11,332 nt of DNA, taken from the NCBI GenBank assembly GCA_036375875.1, contig DASVBK010000176.1, forward strand, positions 1 through 11,332, given 5' to 3'. The DNA comes from Prado023 sp036375875. GTDB lineage: Bacteria > Actinomycetota > Actinomycetes > S36-B12 > CAIYMF01. The notes below the pieces were generated by a model that saw only the letters and a program-made list of their open reading frames with translations, was not told where the DNA came from and ran no database searches. Each line of letters opens with the position of its first letter. The stretch's first letter is position 1. The position numbers and the translations under genes are program-made. Below, in pieces: positions 1 through 6,320 of the stretch.

Positions 1-392
1 CCGGTGCCCTCGTCCTGCCACTGGGACACCGTGGCGGCTCCCCGCGCGCCGTCGGTGAGGTCGAGCACGGGGGAGTCTCCGAGGGCCACGGGCCAGGCGG
101 CCGCGGGTGCCGACGCCAGTTCCCGGTGGCTCCGGGTGTCGATGCCGGTCCGGGCGTAGATCGGGTCCCAACCGACGGCCGCGGTCCCCGCGAAGTACCC
201 CAGCAGCACGACGAACAGCAGCGAGATGACCCCGAGCTCCCCGGACAGCAGCAGCGCGAAGCCGCCGAGCAGCAGCAGGCTCAGCGCGACGCACGCACGC
301 ACCAGGCGGTCCTCGCGCCCCACGGTGCGCACCAGCTGCGGGCGACGCCCTCGGCCAGCGGCACTGCGCAGCGGACCCAAGCTCAGCGACAT
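1..392 (-). CDS. DUF2892 (YgaP-like) small membrane protein, 3' end cut off
   Basis: Leftward gene, 130 codons visible and still open at the window edge, so the C-terminus is missing. Start is the ATG at 392, with a GAGGG-type ribosome binding site a few bases upstream. After a basic N-terminus come two hydrophobic segments (about residues 33-50 and 54-74). The segments are bracketed by TVGREDRLVRA before the first and GWDPIYARTGIDTR after the second. This matches the DUF2892 pattern (NVG..DR..R, two helices, CPLY..LGINT), known from the membrane part of YgaP-type proteins. The family's usual Cys before P-Y is replaced here (WDPIY). About 40 further residues, polar and unrecognised, follow the domain. 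Function is unknown; an inner-membrane location is inferred. No partner gene is visible on this side. Confidence 0.72.
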   Translation of the reverse strand, partial: MSLSLGPLRSAAGRGRRPQLVRTVGREDRLVRACVALSLLLLGGFALLLSGELGVISLLFVVLLGYFAGTAAVGWDPIYARTGIDTRSHRELASAPAAAWPVALGDSPVLDLTDGARGAATVSQWQDEGT

Positions 393-486
393 GCGTTCCC
401 CTCGTTGTCCTGCGACTCGCGTGCCATCGTGGCAAGCCGTACGCCCCGATTGCGGGTGCCACGCCGACTGATCGGCCCTCGCCACG

Positions 487-492
487 ATCCTA
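487..492 (-). promoter_or_regulatory. Possible -10 box for the DUF2892 gene
   Basis: Read leftwards, TAGGAT fits the actinobacterial -10 pattern TANNNT and lies about 95 bases before the ATG at 392. No convincing -35 is present at the expected distance. The rest of the 393-554 interval shows nothing gene-like. This is a weak call. Confidence 0.25.
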
Positions 493-554
493 CCCGCTGC
501 TTCGGACCAATCAGACGAATCCGGCCCGAGCGGCGGCGATCGCACGCGACAGCG

Positions 555-588
555 AGCGGGGCCCCGGGGGAGTGCCCGGGGCCCCGCT
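555..588 (-). terminator. GC-rich hairpin terminator after the fasciclin gene
   Basis: A perfect 14-bp inverted repeat (AGCGGGGCCCCGGG with its complement) closes a 6-base loop. It begins 17 bases beyond the stop codon of the leftward fasciclin gene. No T-run follows on either strand, as is common for actinobacterial intrinsic terminators. It would also insulate the downstream DUF2892 gene, which supports separate transcription of the two. Confidence 0.75.
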
Positions 589-605
589 GCTCGGTGCTGT
601 CGAGG

Positions 606-1259
606 TCAGCCGAGGCTCGGCATGATCACCCGGCTCACGCTGTGGATGACGCTGTTGCCGGCGTCGATGTCGGTCCGGATGATCGAGGCGTCCCGGAACC
701 CGTCGTTCGCGTCCTCGATCCTAAGGGTGCCGAACGAGGTCACGTCGACCTGGAACGTCTGGCCGTTCAGCGTCGGGATGTCGGTCTTCAACGGCACGTC
801 GGCCTTGACCACCTTGCCGCCCACCACGTGGTACAGCAGGACGGAGCCGAGCACGTCACCGGTGCCCACGGCCTCGACGATGCCCTTGAGGACGCCAGCC
901 TCCGTGGCGTACCACCGGCCGGTCAGGTTGAACGCCAGCAGCTGGAAGGCCCGGTCATTGGGGGCGAAGAGGGTCACCGCCGTGCTCGGGCTCTGGACGG
1001 CGTCCAGCAGGGTCGCGTCGGTCCCCGGGATCTTCGTCGTGTTGGCGGCCACGGCAGCGGTCAGGATGTCGAAGTCGTACCAGTTGCGCTGGTCCCAGCG
1101 GAAGACGTCGAGGCCGTTGCGCTCCGTGCTCGTGAAGCGGTCGACCGAGCTCACCACGTCGAGGATCGTGGTCTGCGAGGCCTGGGCGGGGGCGGCGAGG
1201 GCCAGCGGGACGGCGAGGGTGGCGGCGGCGGCGACACCGGCAAGGGCCTTGCGGAACAT
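606..1259 (-). CDS. Secreted fasciclin (FAS1) domain protein
   Basis: 217-residue exported protein with one FAS1 domain, a fold usually involved in cell-surface or matrix adhesion. Residues 1-27 form a classical signal peptide: MFRK, a hydrophobic Ala/Leu core, then AQA before the predicted cut at residue 27/28. FAS1 landmarks follow: TILDVV (31-36), the H1 box VTLFAPNDRAF (95-105), the LLYHVV motif (141-146), TLNGQTF (163-169) and the H2-like end VIHSVSRVIMP (204-214). The ATG at 1259 is chosen because AGGAGG lies just upstream and the signal peptide starts there. An in-frame ATG at 1337 would add 26 non-hydrophobic residues before it. The protein has no membrane anchor, lipobox or sorting signal, so it is probably released. 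The gene appears to be its own unit, with a hairpin terminator after it. The natural ligand cannot be inferred. Confidence 0.9.
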   Translation of the reverse strand: MFRKALAGVAAAATLAVPLALAAPAQASQTTILDVVSSVDRFTSTERNGLDVFRWDQRNWYDFDILTAAVAANTTKIPGTDATLLDAVQSPSTAVTLFAPNDRAFQLLAFNLTGRWYATEAGVLKGIVEAVGTGDVLGSVLLYHVVGGKVVKADVPLKTDIPTLNGQTFQVDVTSFGTLRIEDANDGFRDASIIRTDIDAGNSVIHSVSRVIMPSLG

Positions 1260-1275
1260 GGGTCCTCCTGTGGGG

Positions 1276-1291
1276 TGGGTGCTGACACCCA
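1276..1291 (-). promoter_or_regulatory. Small leader hairpin before the fasciclin gene
   Basis: Read leftwards, TGGGTG-TCAG-CACCCA forms a 6-bp stem with a 4-base loop. It ends about ten bases before the AGGAGG site of the fasciclin gene. It could stabilise the mRNA or tune access to the ribosome binding site. It is short enough to be chance in GC-rich DNA. Confidence 0.3.
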
Positions 1292-1320
1292 GCCTTTCCG
1301 ACCGCAACCCGTCGGCGGAT

Positions 1321-1338
1321 GCACAAGAACCGCACAAG
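1321..1338 (-). repeat. Direct repeat GCACAAG/GCACAAG upstream of the fasciclin gene
   Basis: Two identical 7-base copies (CTTGTGC in the gene's direction) start 11 bases apart, about one helical turn. They lie 60-80 bases before the fasciclin ATG, in the only space available for its promoter. This is compatible with a tandem regulator site or a -35 region. No clear -10 was found. Confidence 0.3.
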
Positions 1339-1353
1339 TTCGCAGGGGGCTGC

Positions 1354-2469
1354 CTACCCCCGCGCGCCGAGCACTTCGCGGATGTCCAGCGGCTCGGGCG
1401 TCACGAGGTCGGCCACCCGGCACTCGGCCGGGTCCTTGTCCGGCCGCCACCGCACGAAGCCCGCCACGTGGCGCATCCGCCCGGCGAGGACCTGGTCGTA
1501 GGTCACCTCCGCCACGAGCTCGGCCCGCAGCGGGTACCAGCGGTCGTCCTTGCCGGCGCGCCACCGCGAGGGCATCCCCGGCGCACGGCCCTGGGCGTCG
1601 TGCCACGGGTGCTCGGCGTCCTCGGCGATGGTGAATGGCGCCAGCCGCTCCACCAGGGCAGCGCGCTCCTTCATGGGGAACGCCCCGATCGCGCCGATCA
1701 TCTGCAGCACGCCGGCGTCGTCGTACAGCCCGATGAGGATGGAGCCCACGACCTCCTGGCCGTCAGGCCCGGGGCGCGCGTACGGCCGCCAGCCCGCGCA
1801 CACGACGTCGACGGTGTGCTGGTGCTTCACCTTGAACAGGGTCCGCTTGCCAGGGGTGTAGACCCCGCCGAGCGGCCGCGCGATGAGGCCGTCGAGCCCC
1901 GCGCCGGGCACCTCGGCGAACCACCGCGCCGCGGTGTCCAGCGAGCGCGTCTGCGGCGTGAGGTGGATCGGCGCGGGCTCACCGGCGACCAGGTCCTCGA
2001 GCATCGCCCGCCGGGCGGCGGTGGACTCCCCGCGCAGGTCGCGGCCCTCCGCGCCGAGCACGTCGAACACCACGAGTGAGGTCGGCAGGTCCGCGGCGAG
2101 CTGGGCGATCTTCCACCCGCCGGCCTCCTTCCGCGGGCGCAGTCGCATCTGCAGCGCGTCGAACGCCAGGTGGCCGTCGCTGATCACCACCAGCTCCCCG
2201 TCGAGCACGACGTCCGAGGCGCGCAGCCCGCGCACGTGCTCGACCATCTCGGGGAAGGCGTAGGTGAGGTCCCAGGAGCCGCTGGCCTGGGCATCCGCCG
2301 CCCGCATCCGGCCCTGGATCACGACGTCGTCGTCGCGCCGGTACACGAGCACCCGGAACCCATCCCACTTGGGCTCGAACGCCAGGCCCTCGGCCGAGGC
2401 GGGCAGGCCCGCGATGGGCTTGGCGAGCATGGGCTCGATGGGCGGCTCGACGCTGAAGCGCATGTCCAT
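1354..2469 (-). CDS. ligC: ATP-dependent DNA ligase, LigC-type
   Basis: 371 residues, the usual size of bacterial LigC ligases (adenylation domain plus OB fold, with no polymerase or nuclease domain as in LigD). It seals DNA nicks using ATP through a lysyl-AMP intermediate. Visible motifs: motif I EPKWDGFR with nucleophile K34; FPEM (72-75); motif III LDGELVV (89-95); motif IV LDGLIARPL (192-200); GVYTPGKR (202-209); motif V LFKVKH (211-216), after which the OB domain begins. Two oddities are visible. Motif IV ends in Arg198 where Lys is usual, and about a dozen extra residues separate IQGR from DLTYAFPE, where a compact SR.G.DLT is expected. Start choice: ATG 2469 or ATG 2463, two codons apart; neither has a good Shine-Dalgarno. 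No Ku or LigD gene is visible. The gene is head-to-head with the zapE-like gene. Confidence 0.9.
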   Translation of the reverse strand: MDMRFSVEPPIEPMLAKPIAGLPASAEGLAFEPKWDGFRVLVYRRDDDVVIQGRMRAADAQASGSWDLTYAFPEMVEHVRGLRASDVVLDGELVVISDGHLAFDALQMRLRPRKEAGGWKIAQLAADLPTSLVVFDVLGAEGRDLRGESTAARRAMLEDLVAGEPAPIHLTPQTRSLDTAARWFAEVPGAGLDGLIARPLGGVYTPGKRTLFKVKHQHTVDVVCAGWRPYARPGPDGQEVVGSILIGLYDDAGVLQMIGAIGAFPMKERAALVERLAPFTIAEDAEHPWHDAQGRAPGMPSRWRAGKDDRWYPLRAELVAEVTYDQVLAGRMRHVAGFVRWRPDKDPAECRVADLVTPEPLDIREVLGARG

Positions 2470-2499
2470 GGGGCCATCATGGTCTGGCAGGCTTCGGCC

Positions 2500-3516
2500 A
2501 TGCCCCGATTGGCCGACCGCTCCCCACAGGTCGCCCCGGAGCGCCTCATCGCCGAGCTCGTGCCGCCCCCGCGGTTCGCGCGCGAGTCCTTCGAGACGTA
2601 CCTGCCCGAGCCGGCCCAGCCCACCCAGGCCGCGGCCGTGGCAGGGTTGCGCGCCTTCGCCGGCACGCTCAACGGCCCGCCGGTGCGTGGCGGGGCGTTC
2701 CTGCGGTTCCGGAGGCCGGCTCCGCCCGAGGGCCGGGCGGGCATCTACCTCGACGGCGGGTTCGGCGTGGGCAAGACCCACCTGCTCGCCGCGCTCTGGC
2801 ACGTCGCGCCCGAGCCACGCGCCTTCGGCACCTTCGTCGAGTTCACCCATCTCGTGGGCGCCCTGGGGTTCGCGGCGACGGTGGAGGCCCTGAGCGGGCA
2901 CCGGCTGGTCTGCATCGACGAGTTCGAGCTCGACGACCCCGGCGACACCGTGCTCATGAGCACGTTGCTCAACCGGCTGGTCGACGCCGGCGTGCGCCTG
3001 GCTGCCACGTCGAACACGCTGCCCGACCGTCTCGGCGAGGGCCGGTTCGCCGCCGACGACTTCCTGCGCGAGATCCAGGGCCTCGCGGCGCACTTCGACA
3101 TCTACCGGATCGACGGCGAGGACTACCGTCACCGGGGCCTGCCCAGCGCCCCACCGCCGCTGCCCACCGCTGCCGTGCTCGACGCGGCAGGGGAGCAGGG
3201 GTGGTGCGACGACTTCGCCACCCTCATGAGCCACCTGGGGCGCGTGCACCCGTCGAGGTACGGCGCCCTGCTCGACGGGGTGGATCGCGTGTACCTCACC
3301 GACGTGACCCCGCTGGCCAACCAGGCCGACGCGCTGCGGCTGGTCGTGCTGGCTGACCGCCTCTACGACCGCGACATCCCGGTCGTCGCCTCCGGGGTTG
3401 CCCTGGACCGGGTGTTCGGCGACGACATGCTGCGCGGCGGGTACCGCAAGAAGTACTTCCGGGCGGTCTCCCGGCTCTCGGCGCTTGCCCGGGAGGGCGC
3501 CGGACTCGCCGAGTAG
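2500..3516 (+). CDS. zapE: AFG1/ZapE-like AAA-type ATPase
   Basis: 338-residue P-loop ATPase of the AFG1/ZapE family. E. coli ZapE acts on the division ring; mitochondrial AFG1 is linked to protein quality control; the role in actinobacteria is unsettled. Motifs: Walker A GGFGVGKT (86-93), Walker B LVCIDEFELDD (136-146), the sensor-like AATSNTLPDRLGEGRF (168-183), which is typical of the family, and FDIYRIDGEDYRHR (199-212). The C-terminal GVALDRVFGDDM and RKKYFRAVSRL also fit. Start: ATG 2500 has GGCAGG 8 bases upstream. ATG 2479, in frame, would add seven residues and has GGGG 5 bases upstream; both are possible. Its 5' end almost touches that of the divergent ligase gene. Downstream it converges on the ferritin-like genes. 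I am confident of the family but not of a division role. Confidence 0.88.
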   Translation: MPRLADRSPQVAPERLIAELVPPPRFARESFETYLPEPAQPTQAAAVAGLRAFAGTLNGPPVRGGAFLRFRRPAPPEGRAGIYLDGGFGVGKTHLLAALWHVAPEPRAFGTFVEFTHLVGALGFAATVEALSGHRLVCIDEFELDDPGDTVLMSTLLNRLVDAGVRLAATSNTLPDRLGEGRFAADDFLREIQGLAAHFDIYRIDGEDYRHRGLPSAPPPLPTAAVLDAAGEQGWCDDFATLMSHLGRVHPSRYGALLDGVDRVYLTDVTPLANQADALRLVVLADRLYDRDIPVVASGVALDRVFGDDMLRGGYRKKYFRAVSRLSALAREGAGLAE

Positions 3517-3548
3517 GGGATGCCGCCGAGCGCCGCGCGCGCGTCGAG

Positions 3549-3561
3549 GAGCCGTTGGCTC
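3549..3561. terminator. Possible bidirectional hairpin between convergent genes
   Basis: GAGCC-GTT-GGCTC (5-bp stem, 3-base loop) lies in the 43-base space between the zapE-like stop (3516) and the stop of the leftward DUF4439 gene (3560). An 11-bp inverted repeat, 3524-3534 with 3578-3588, brackets it; its right arm is inside the DUF4439 coding end. There is no T-run. The position is right for convergent termination, but the evidence is weak. Confidence 0.35.
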
Positions 3562-3979
3562 AGTCAGCGCCCGGGAAGGCGCTCGGCGCCGCACCCCAGC
3601 CGAGGGCGCGCACCGCGGCGGCGGTCGAGGCCGTGACGGCCGGTCGGCGGGCGGCGGGCGCACTCGCGGCCGCGAGATCGGCGTAGGTCGCGGCCAGGGC
3701 CTCGTTGACGTGGGCGAGCAGCCGACGGCCGCCCGCCGCACCCTCGACCCGGAACGGCTCCACGTAGGCCGGGGCTGCCTGGACCGGGTCGGCGCCCAGC
3801 GCGACGATCGAGCGGCGCAGGGCGTCCCGGGCCTGTCGGTGCTCGTCGAGCTGGCGCAGGGCGCGGGTGCGGGCATTCCCCCGCAGCTCACCTGCGGCCC
3901 GGCCAGCCGCCCAGACGGCGGCGTGCTCGCCGGCCAGGGCGGCCTGCAGGCCGGTGAGCTCGCTCGCGGCTGCCCTCAT
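3560..3979 (-). CDS. Small ferritin-like (DUF4439-type) protein
   Basis: 139 residues, Ala-rich and probably all-helical. Helical segments carry ferritin-like residues: ALAGEHAAVWAAG (14-26), RQLDEHRQARD (42-52) and AYVEPF (71-76). They are followed by LLAHVNEALAATYADL (87-102), which has a Tyr at a typical core position. Actinobacterial DUF4439 proteins have this size and layout. No signal peptide or metal-site proof is visible, and function is unknown. Start: ATG 3979, with GGGAGG 7 bases upstream. It overlaps the stop of the preceding gene as ATGA, implying translational coupling. A GTG at 4003 would extend it by eight residues but lacks the coupling geometry. The pair with the upstream lipoprotein next to rimP recurs in actinobacteria (recalled: Rv2843-Rv2844 region), so the two products may act together at the cell envelope. 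Confidence 0.75.
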   Translation of the reverse strand: MRAAASELTGLQAALAGEHAAVWAAGRAAGELRGNARTRALRQLDEHRQARDALRRSIVALGADPVQAAPAYVEPFRVEGAAGGRRLLAHVNEALAATYADLAAASAPAARRPAVTASTAAAVRALGWGAAPSAFPGAD

Positions 3980-4593
3980 CGGCCGGCCTCCCGCTCGCTC
4001 CACGCCGTGAGGACCACCGCATGCTGGCCCTCGCTGGCTGCCACGAGGCAGAGCACCCGGGCGAGCGCCGCCTCCTGCACGCCGTCACACGCGGTGGCGC
4101 GCTGCTGCTGGGCCGCGGACTCCTCCTCGGCGAGGGCCGTCAGGGCCTGCGCGGCGGTCCAGGCCGGGGGCCCATCCCCGGCCGCCGGGGCTGATCCCTC
4201 GGCCACCCGATCCTCGCTCGAGGGTGTCGAGGTGCCGCCCGACGAGGCCGGGCTGGCAACCGGCCCGAGCGCCGCGGACCCGGGTGACGAGGTCCCGGGA
4301 GCCGCCGACGCCGCGCCGGACGCCGCAGCCGGGTCGATCGCGGCCAGGTGCGACTCGTGCTGGGCGGCCAGCGGTCGCAGCTGGGACCCGAGCTCGGGGA
4401 ACGCCGTGATGGCGGTCCGGTAGGCCGCGATGAGGGCGAGCTCGGAGGCGGCGGTGGCCGCGCGCAGGTCGGCATCGGGGTCCGACGCCGGCTCGCTGGG
4501 GGGCGGTGGGGTGGGTCGGGTCGCCGGCGTGCAAGCCCCCAGCGCGAGGGCGCCGCCGAGCACGAGGAAGTCCCGCCGCTCCACGCGCGGCAT
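3976..4593 (-). CDS. Tat-exported ferritin-like lipoprotein
   Basis: 205 residues. The N-terminus ERRDFLVLGGALALGAC combines a twin-arginine motif (RRDFL, residues 6-10) with a lipobox ending at Cys21, so the product is probably exported folded and lipid-anchored. After a Pro-rich spacer, two helical ferritin-like parts are visible. The first (about 44-87) includes LALIAAYRTAI and QHESHLAAI. The second (about 145-203) includes ALAEEESAAQQQR and SEGQHAVVL. They are split by a low-complexity Ala/Ser/Pro/Gly linker (about 88-143). His and Glu positions suggest a four-helix bundle, but metal binding is unproven. Start is uncertain. ATG 4593 directly abuts its GAGG, with no spacing. GTG 4584, three codons in, has GAGGA 8 bases upstream and keeps the whole Tat motif, so it may be the true start. 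The gene is divergent from rimP and coupled to the next gene. Confidence 0.75.
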   Translation of the reverse strand: MPRVERRDFLVLGGALALGACTPATRPTPPPPSEPASDPDADLRAATAASELALIAAYRTAITAFPELGSQLRPLAAQHESHLAAIDPAAASGAASAAPGTSSPGSAALGPVASPASSGGTSTPSSEDRVAEGSAPAAGDGPPAWTAAQALTALAEEESAAQQQRATACDGVQEAALARVLCLVAASEGQHAVVLTAWSEREAGR

Positions 4594-4611
4594 CCTCGCA
4601 TCCGCAGCAAC

Positions 4612-4629
4612 GCATGCTGGCGCGCATGC
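4612..4629. promoter_or_regulatory. GCATGC-N6-GCATGC dyad in the divergent promoter region
   Basis: Two self-complementary GCATGC hexamers are separated by six bases. They lie in the 127-base interval (4594-4720) between the leftward lipoprotein gene and the rightward rimP promoter. The arrangement is operator-like, but no regulator family is recognised. The interval otherwise holds only the rimP -10 and ribosome binding site. Confidence 0.25.
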
Positions 4630-4672
4630 CTACCGCCTACCTCGCGGCGGCCACCCCCACCCCGCCCTTCGG

Positions 4673-4678
4673 TAGACT
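4673..4678 (+). promoter_or_regulatory. Promoter -10 (TAGACT) of the rimP-nusA-infB operon
   Basis: GGTAGACTCG matches the actinobacterial housekeeping -10 pattern TANNNT. It lies 42 bases before the rimP ATG, predicting a transcript start near 4685 and a leader of roughly 35 bases. No recognisable -35 hexamer precedes it; the upstream bases are C-rich. The same TAGACTCG string recurs at 6330 before ylxR. Confidence 0.55.
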
Positions 4679-4720
4679 CGCCTCCTCACAACTGCGTCCA
4701 CAACAGGATCGGGGCTCGTC

Positions 4721-5242
4721 ATGTCGGCTGCTCAGGCCCGAGCCGTGCGCGCGCTGGCCGCACCCATCGTCGAGGGACTCGGCTGCGACCTCGAGGACGT
4801 GGTCATCCGCCAGGCCGGCCGACGCCGGCTCGTGCGCGTCGTGGTCGACCACGACGGCGGCCTGCCGCTGGACCTGGTCGCCGAGATCAGCCGGGTGCTG
4901 TCACGCGCGCTCGATGAGGACGACCCGTTCGGCCAGGCCCCCTACGTGCTCGAGGTCACCTCGCCCGGGGTCGATCGGCCGCTCACCCTGCCGCGGCACT
5001 GGCGCCGCGCGACGGGCCGCCTCCTCGAGGTCCGGCTGCACGACGGCTCGCTCGTCGAGGGGCGCCTGCTCGACGCCCGCAGGGACGCCGCGGTGCTCGA
5101 CGTCGCCGGCCACGACAGGGTGCTCTCGTACGAGCAGGTCGCCCGGGCCACCGTGCAGGTGGAGTTCACCCGCATCGACGACGTCGAGCTCGACGAGGCC
5201 GAGGGCTCGGATGCCGACGCCGCGCAGGATGCGGAGGCCTGA
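4721..5242 (+). CDS. rimP: Ribosome maturation factor RimP
   Basis: 173-residue cytoplasmic assembly factor for the 30S subunit. Signature VLEVTSPGVDRPLT (76-89) is intact and marks the end of the N-terminal alpha/beta domain (about 1-90). It is followed by the SH3-like C-terminal domain (about 95-150), with RLHDGSLVEGRLL typical of that barrel. An acidic tail (DELDEAEGSDADAAQDAE-like, about 153-172) adds some 20 residues to the core. Start ATG 4721 follows AGGATCGGGG; SD-like purines lie 6-12 bases upstream. It is the first gene of the operon, with a TAGACT promoter just upstream. The stop is separated by one base from the nusA ATG, so the two are co-translated. Confidence 0.96.
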   Translation: MSAAQARAVRALAAPIVEGLGCDLEDVVIRQAGRRRLVRVVVDHDGGLPLDLVAEISRVLSRALDEDDPFGQAPYVLEVTSPGVDRPLTLPRHWRRATGRLLEVRLHDGSLVEGRLLDARRDAAVLDVAGHDRVLSYEQVARATVQVEFTRIDDVELDEAEGSDADAAQDAEA

Positions 5243-5243
5243 G

Positions 5244-6320
5244 ATGGACATCGACATGAGTGCGCTGCGCGCCGTCGCCGTGGACAAGGAGATCCCGCTG
5301 GACCTGCTCGTGGACTCCATCGAGCAGGCCCTCCTGGTCGCCTACCACCACACGCCGGGCGCGGCCGCCCAGGCCCGCGTCGAGCTCGATCCGACCGGTC
5401 ACGTGACCGTGTGGGCCCTCGAGGAGGCACCTGCCGACGCGGCGGAGGGGTTCGTCCCCCGGGAGTTCGACGACACCCCGGAGGGGTTCGGGCGGGTCGC
5501 CTCGACGACCGCCCGCCAGGTGCTCGTGCAGCGACTGCGCGAGGCCGAGGACGACGTCACCCACGGCCACTTCGCCGGCAAGGTCGGCGACCTGGTCTCG
5601 GGGGTCGTCCAGCAGGGCTCGGACCCGCGGCTGGTGTTCGTCGACCTGGGCAAGGTCGAGGGCGTGCTGCCACCGCAGGAGGCCGTCGCCACAGAACGCC
5701 ACCCGCACGGCTCCCGCCTCAAGGCGCTGGTGATCGGCACGCGGCGCGGCCCGAAGGGCATCCAGGTCGTGCTCTCGCGCACCCACCCGGGCCTGGTCAA
5801 GGCGCTGTTCGCCCTCGAGGTGCCCGAGATCGCCGACGGCTCGGTCGAGATCGTCGCCATGGCCCGCGAGGCCGGGCACCGCACGAAGATGGCGGTGCGA
5901 TCGCACCGTGCGGGGCTCAACCCCAAAGGTGCCTGCATCGGGCCCATTGGCTCGCGTGTGCGCAACGTGATGGCCGAGCTCGATGGTGAGAAGATCGACA
6001 TCGTCGACTGGTCCGACGACCCAGCGCAGCTCGTCGCGAACGCGCTGTCCCCGGCCCGGGTGACCTCGGTCGAGGTGGTCGACCGGGAGGCGCGCTCGGC
6101 GCGGGTGATCGTGCCGGACTACCAGCTCTCGCTGGCCATCGGCAAGGAGGGCCAGAACGCCCGGCTGGCCGCTCGGATGACCGGCTGGCGCATCGACATC
6201 CGGCCCGACACGGCACCGGGGGAGCCGACGGGCGGCGAGGCGGCGCCGAGCGAGGCACCTGACGCCCCGGGCGGCGTGACAGGCGCCCGGCGCACGGGTT
6301 CGGATTCGGGCAGTCGGTGA
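5244..6320 (+). CDS. nusA: Transcription termination/antitermination factor NusA
   Basis: 358 residues, the short actinobacterial form without the C-terminal acidic repeats of E. coli NusA. It binds RNA polymerase and nascent RNA to modulate pausing, termination and rRNA antitermination. Domains: N-terminal polymerase-binding part (about 1-108); S1 domain (about 112-180, GDLVSGVVQQ, LGKVEGVLP); KH1 (about 181-255, with HRTKMAV and GACIGPIGSRVRNVMAEL); KH2 (about 265-320, with LAIGKEGQNARLAARMTGWRIDI). A disordered Gly/Ala/Pro tail fills 322-358. Start ATG 5244 has GGAGG 6 bases upstream, placed inside the last rimP codons. The open frame extends far upstream of it only because of high GC. The stop overlaps the ylxR GTG (GTGA). 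Confidence 0.97.
   Translation: MDIDMSALRAVAVDKEIPLDLLVDSIEQALLVAYHHTPGAAAQARVELDPTGHVTVWALEEAPADAAEGFVPREFDDTPEGFGRVASTTARQVLVQRLREAEDDVTHGHFAGKVGDLVSGVVQQGSDPRLVFVDLGKVEGVLPPQEAVATERHPHGSRLKALVIGTRRGPKGIQVVLSRTHPGLVKALFALEVPEIADGSVEIVAMAREAGHRTKMAVRSHRAGLNPKGACIGPIGSRVRNVMAELDGEKIDIVDWSDDPAQLVANALSPARVTSVEVVDREARSARVIVPDYQLSLAIGKEGQNARLAARMTGWRIDIRPDTAPGEPTGGEAAPSEAPDAPGGVTGARRTGSDSGSR

Noticed and set aside
1327..1341. GAAC-N7-GTTC inverted repeat and a possible ECF-sigma type promoter before the fasciclin gene
   Set aside because: No matching -10 element at the right distance; four-base arms are expected by chance.
126..1634. 502-codon rightward open frame over the DUF2892 and fasciclin genes
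   Set aside because: Low-complexity Arg/Pro/Gly/His translation with no domain. It lies antisense to two genes with clear motifs and good ribosome binding sites; it is a GC-driven shadow.
2470..3891. N-terminal extension of the ligase frame up to 3891 (845 codons in all)
   Set aside because: The extension runs antisense through the zapE-like gene and has no domain. Ligase homology begins right after the ATG at 2469.
4506..5243. Upstream extension of the nusA frame (604 codons in all)
   Set aside because: It covers rimP in another frame and is Arg/Ser/Pro low complexity. NusA's conserved N-terminus begins at ATG 5244 with a good GGAGG.
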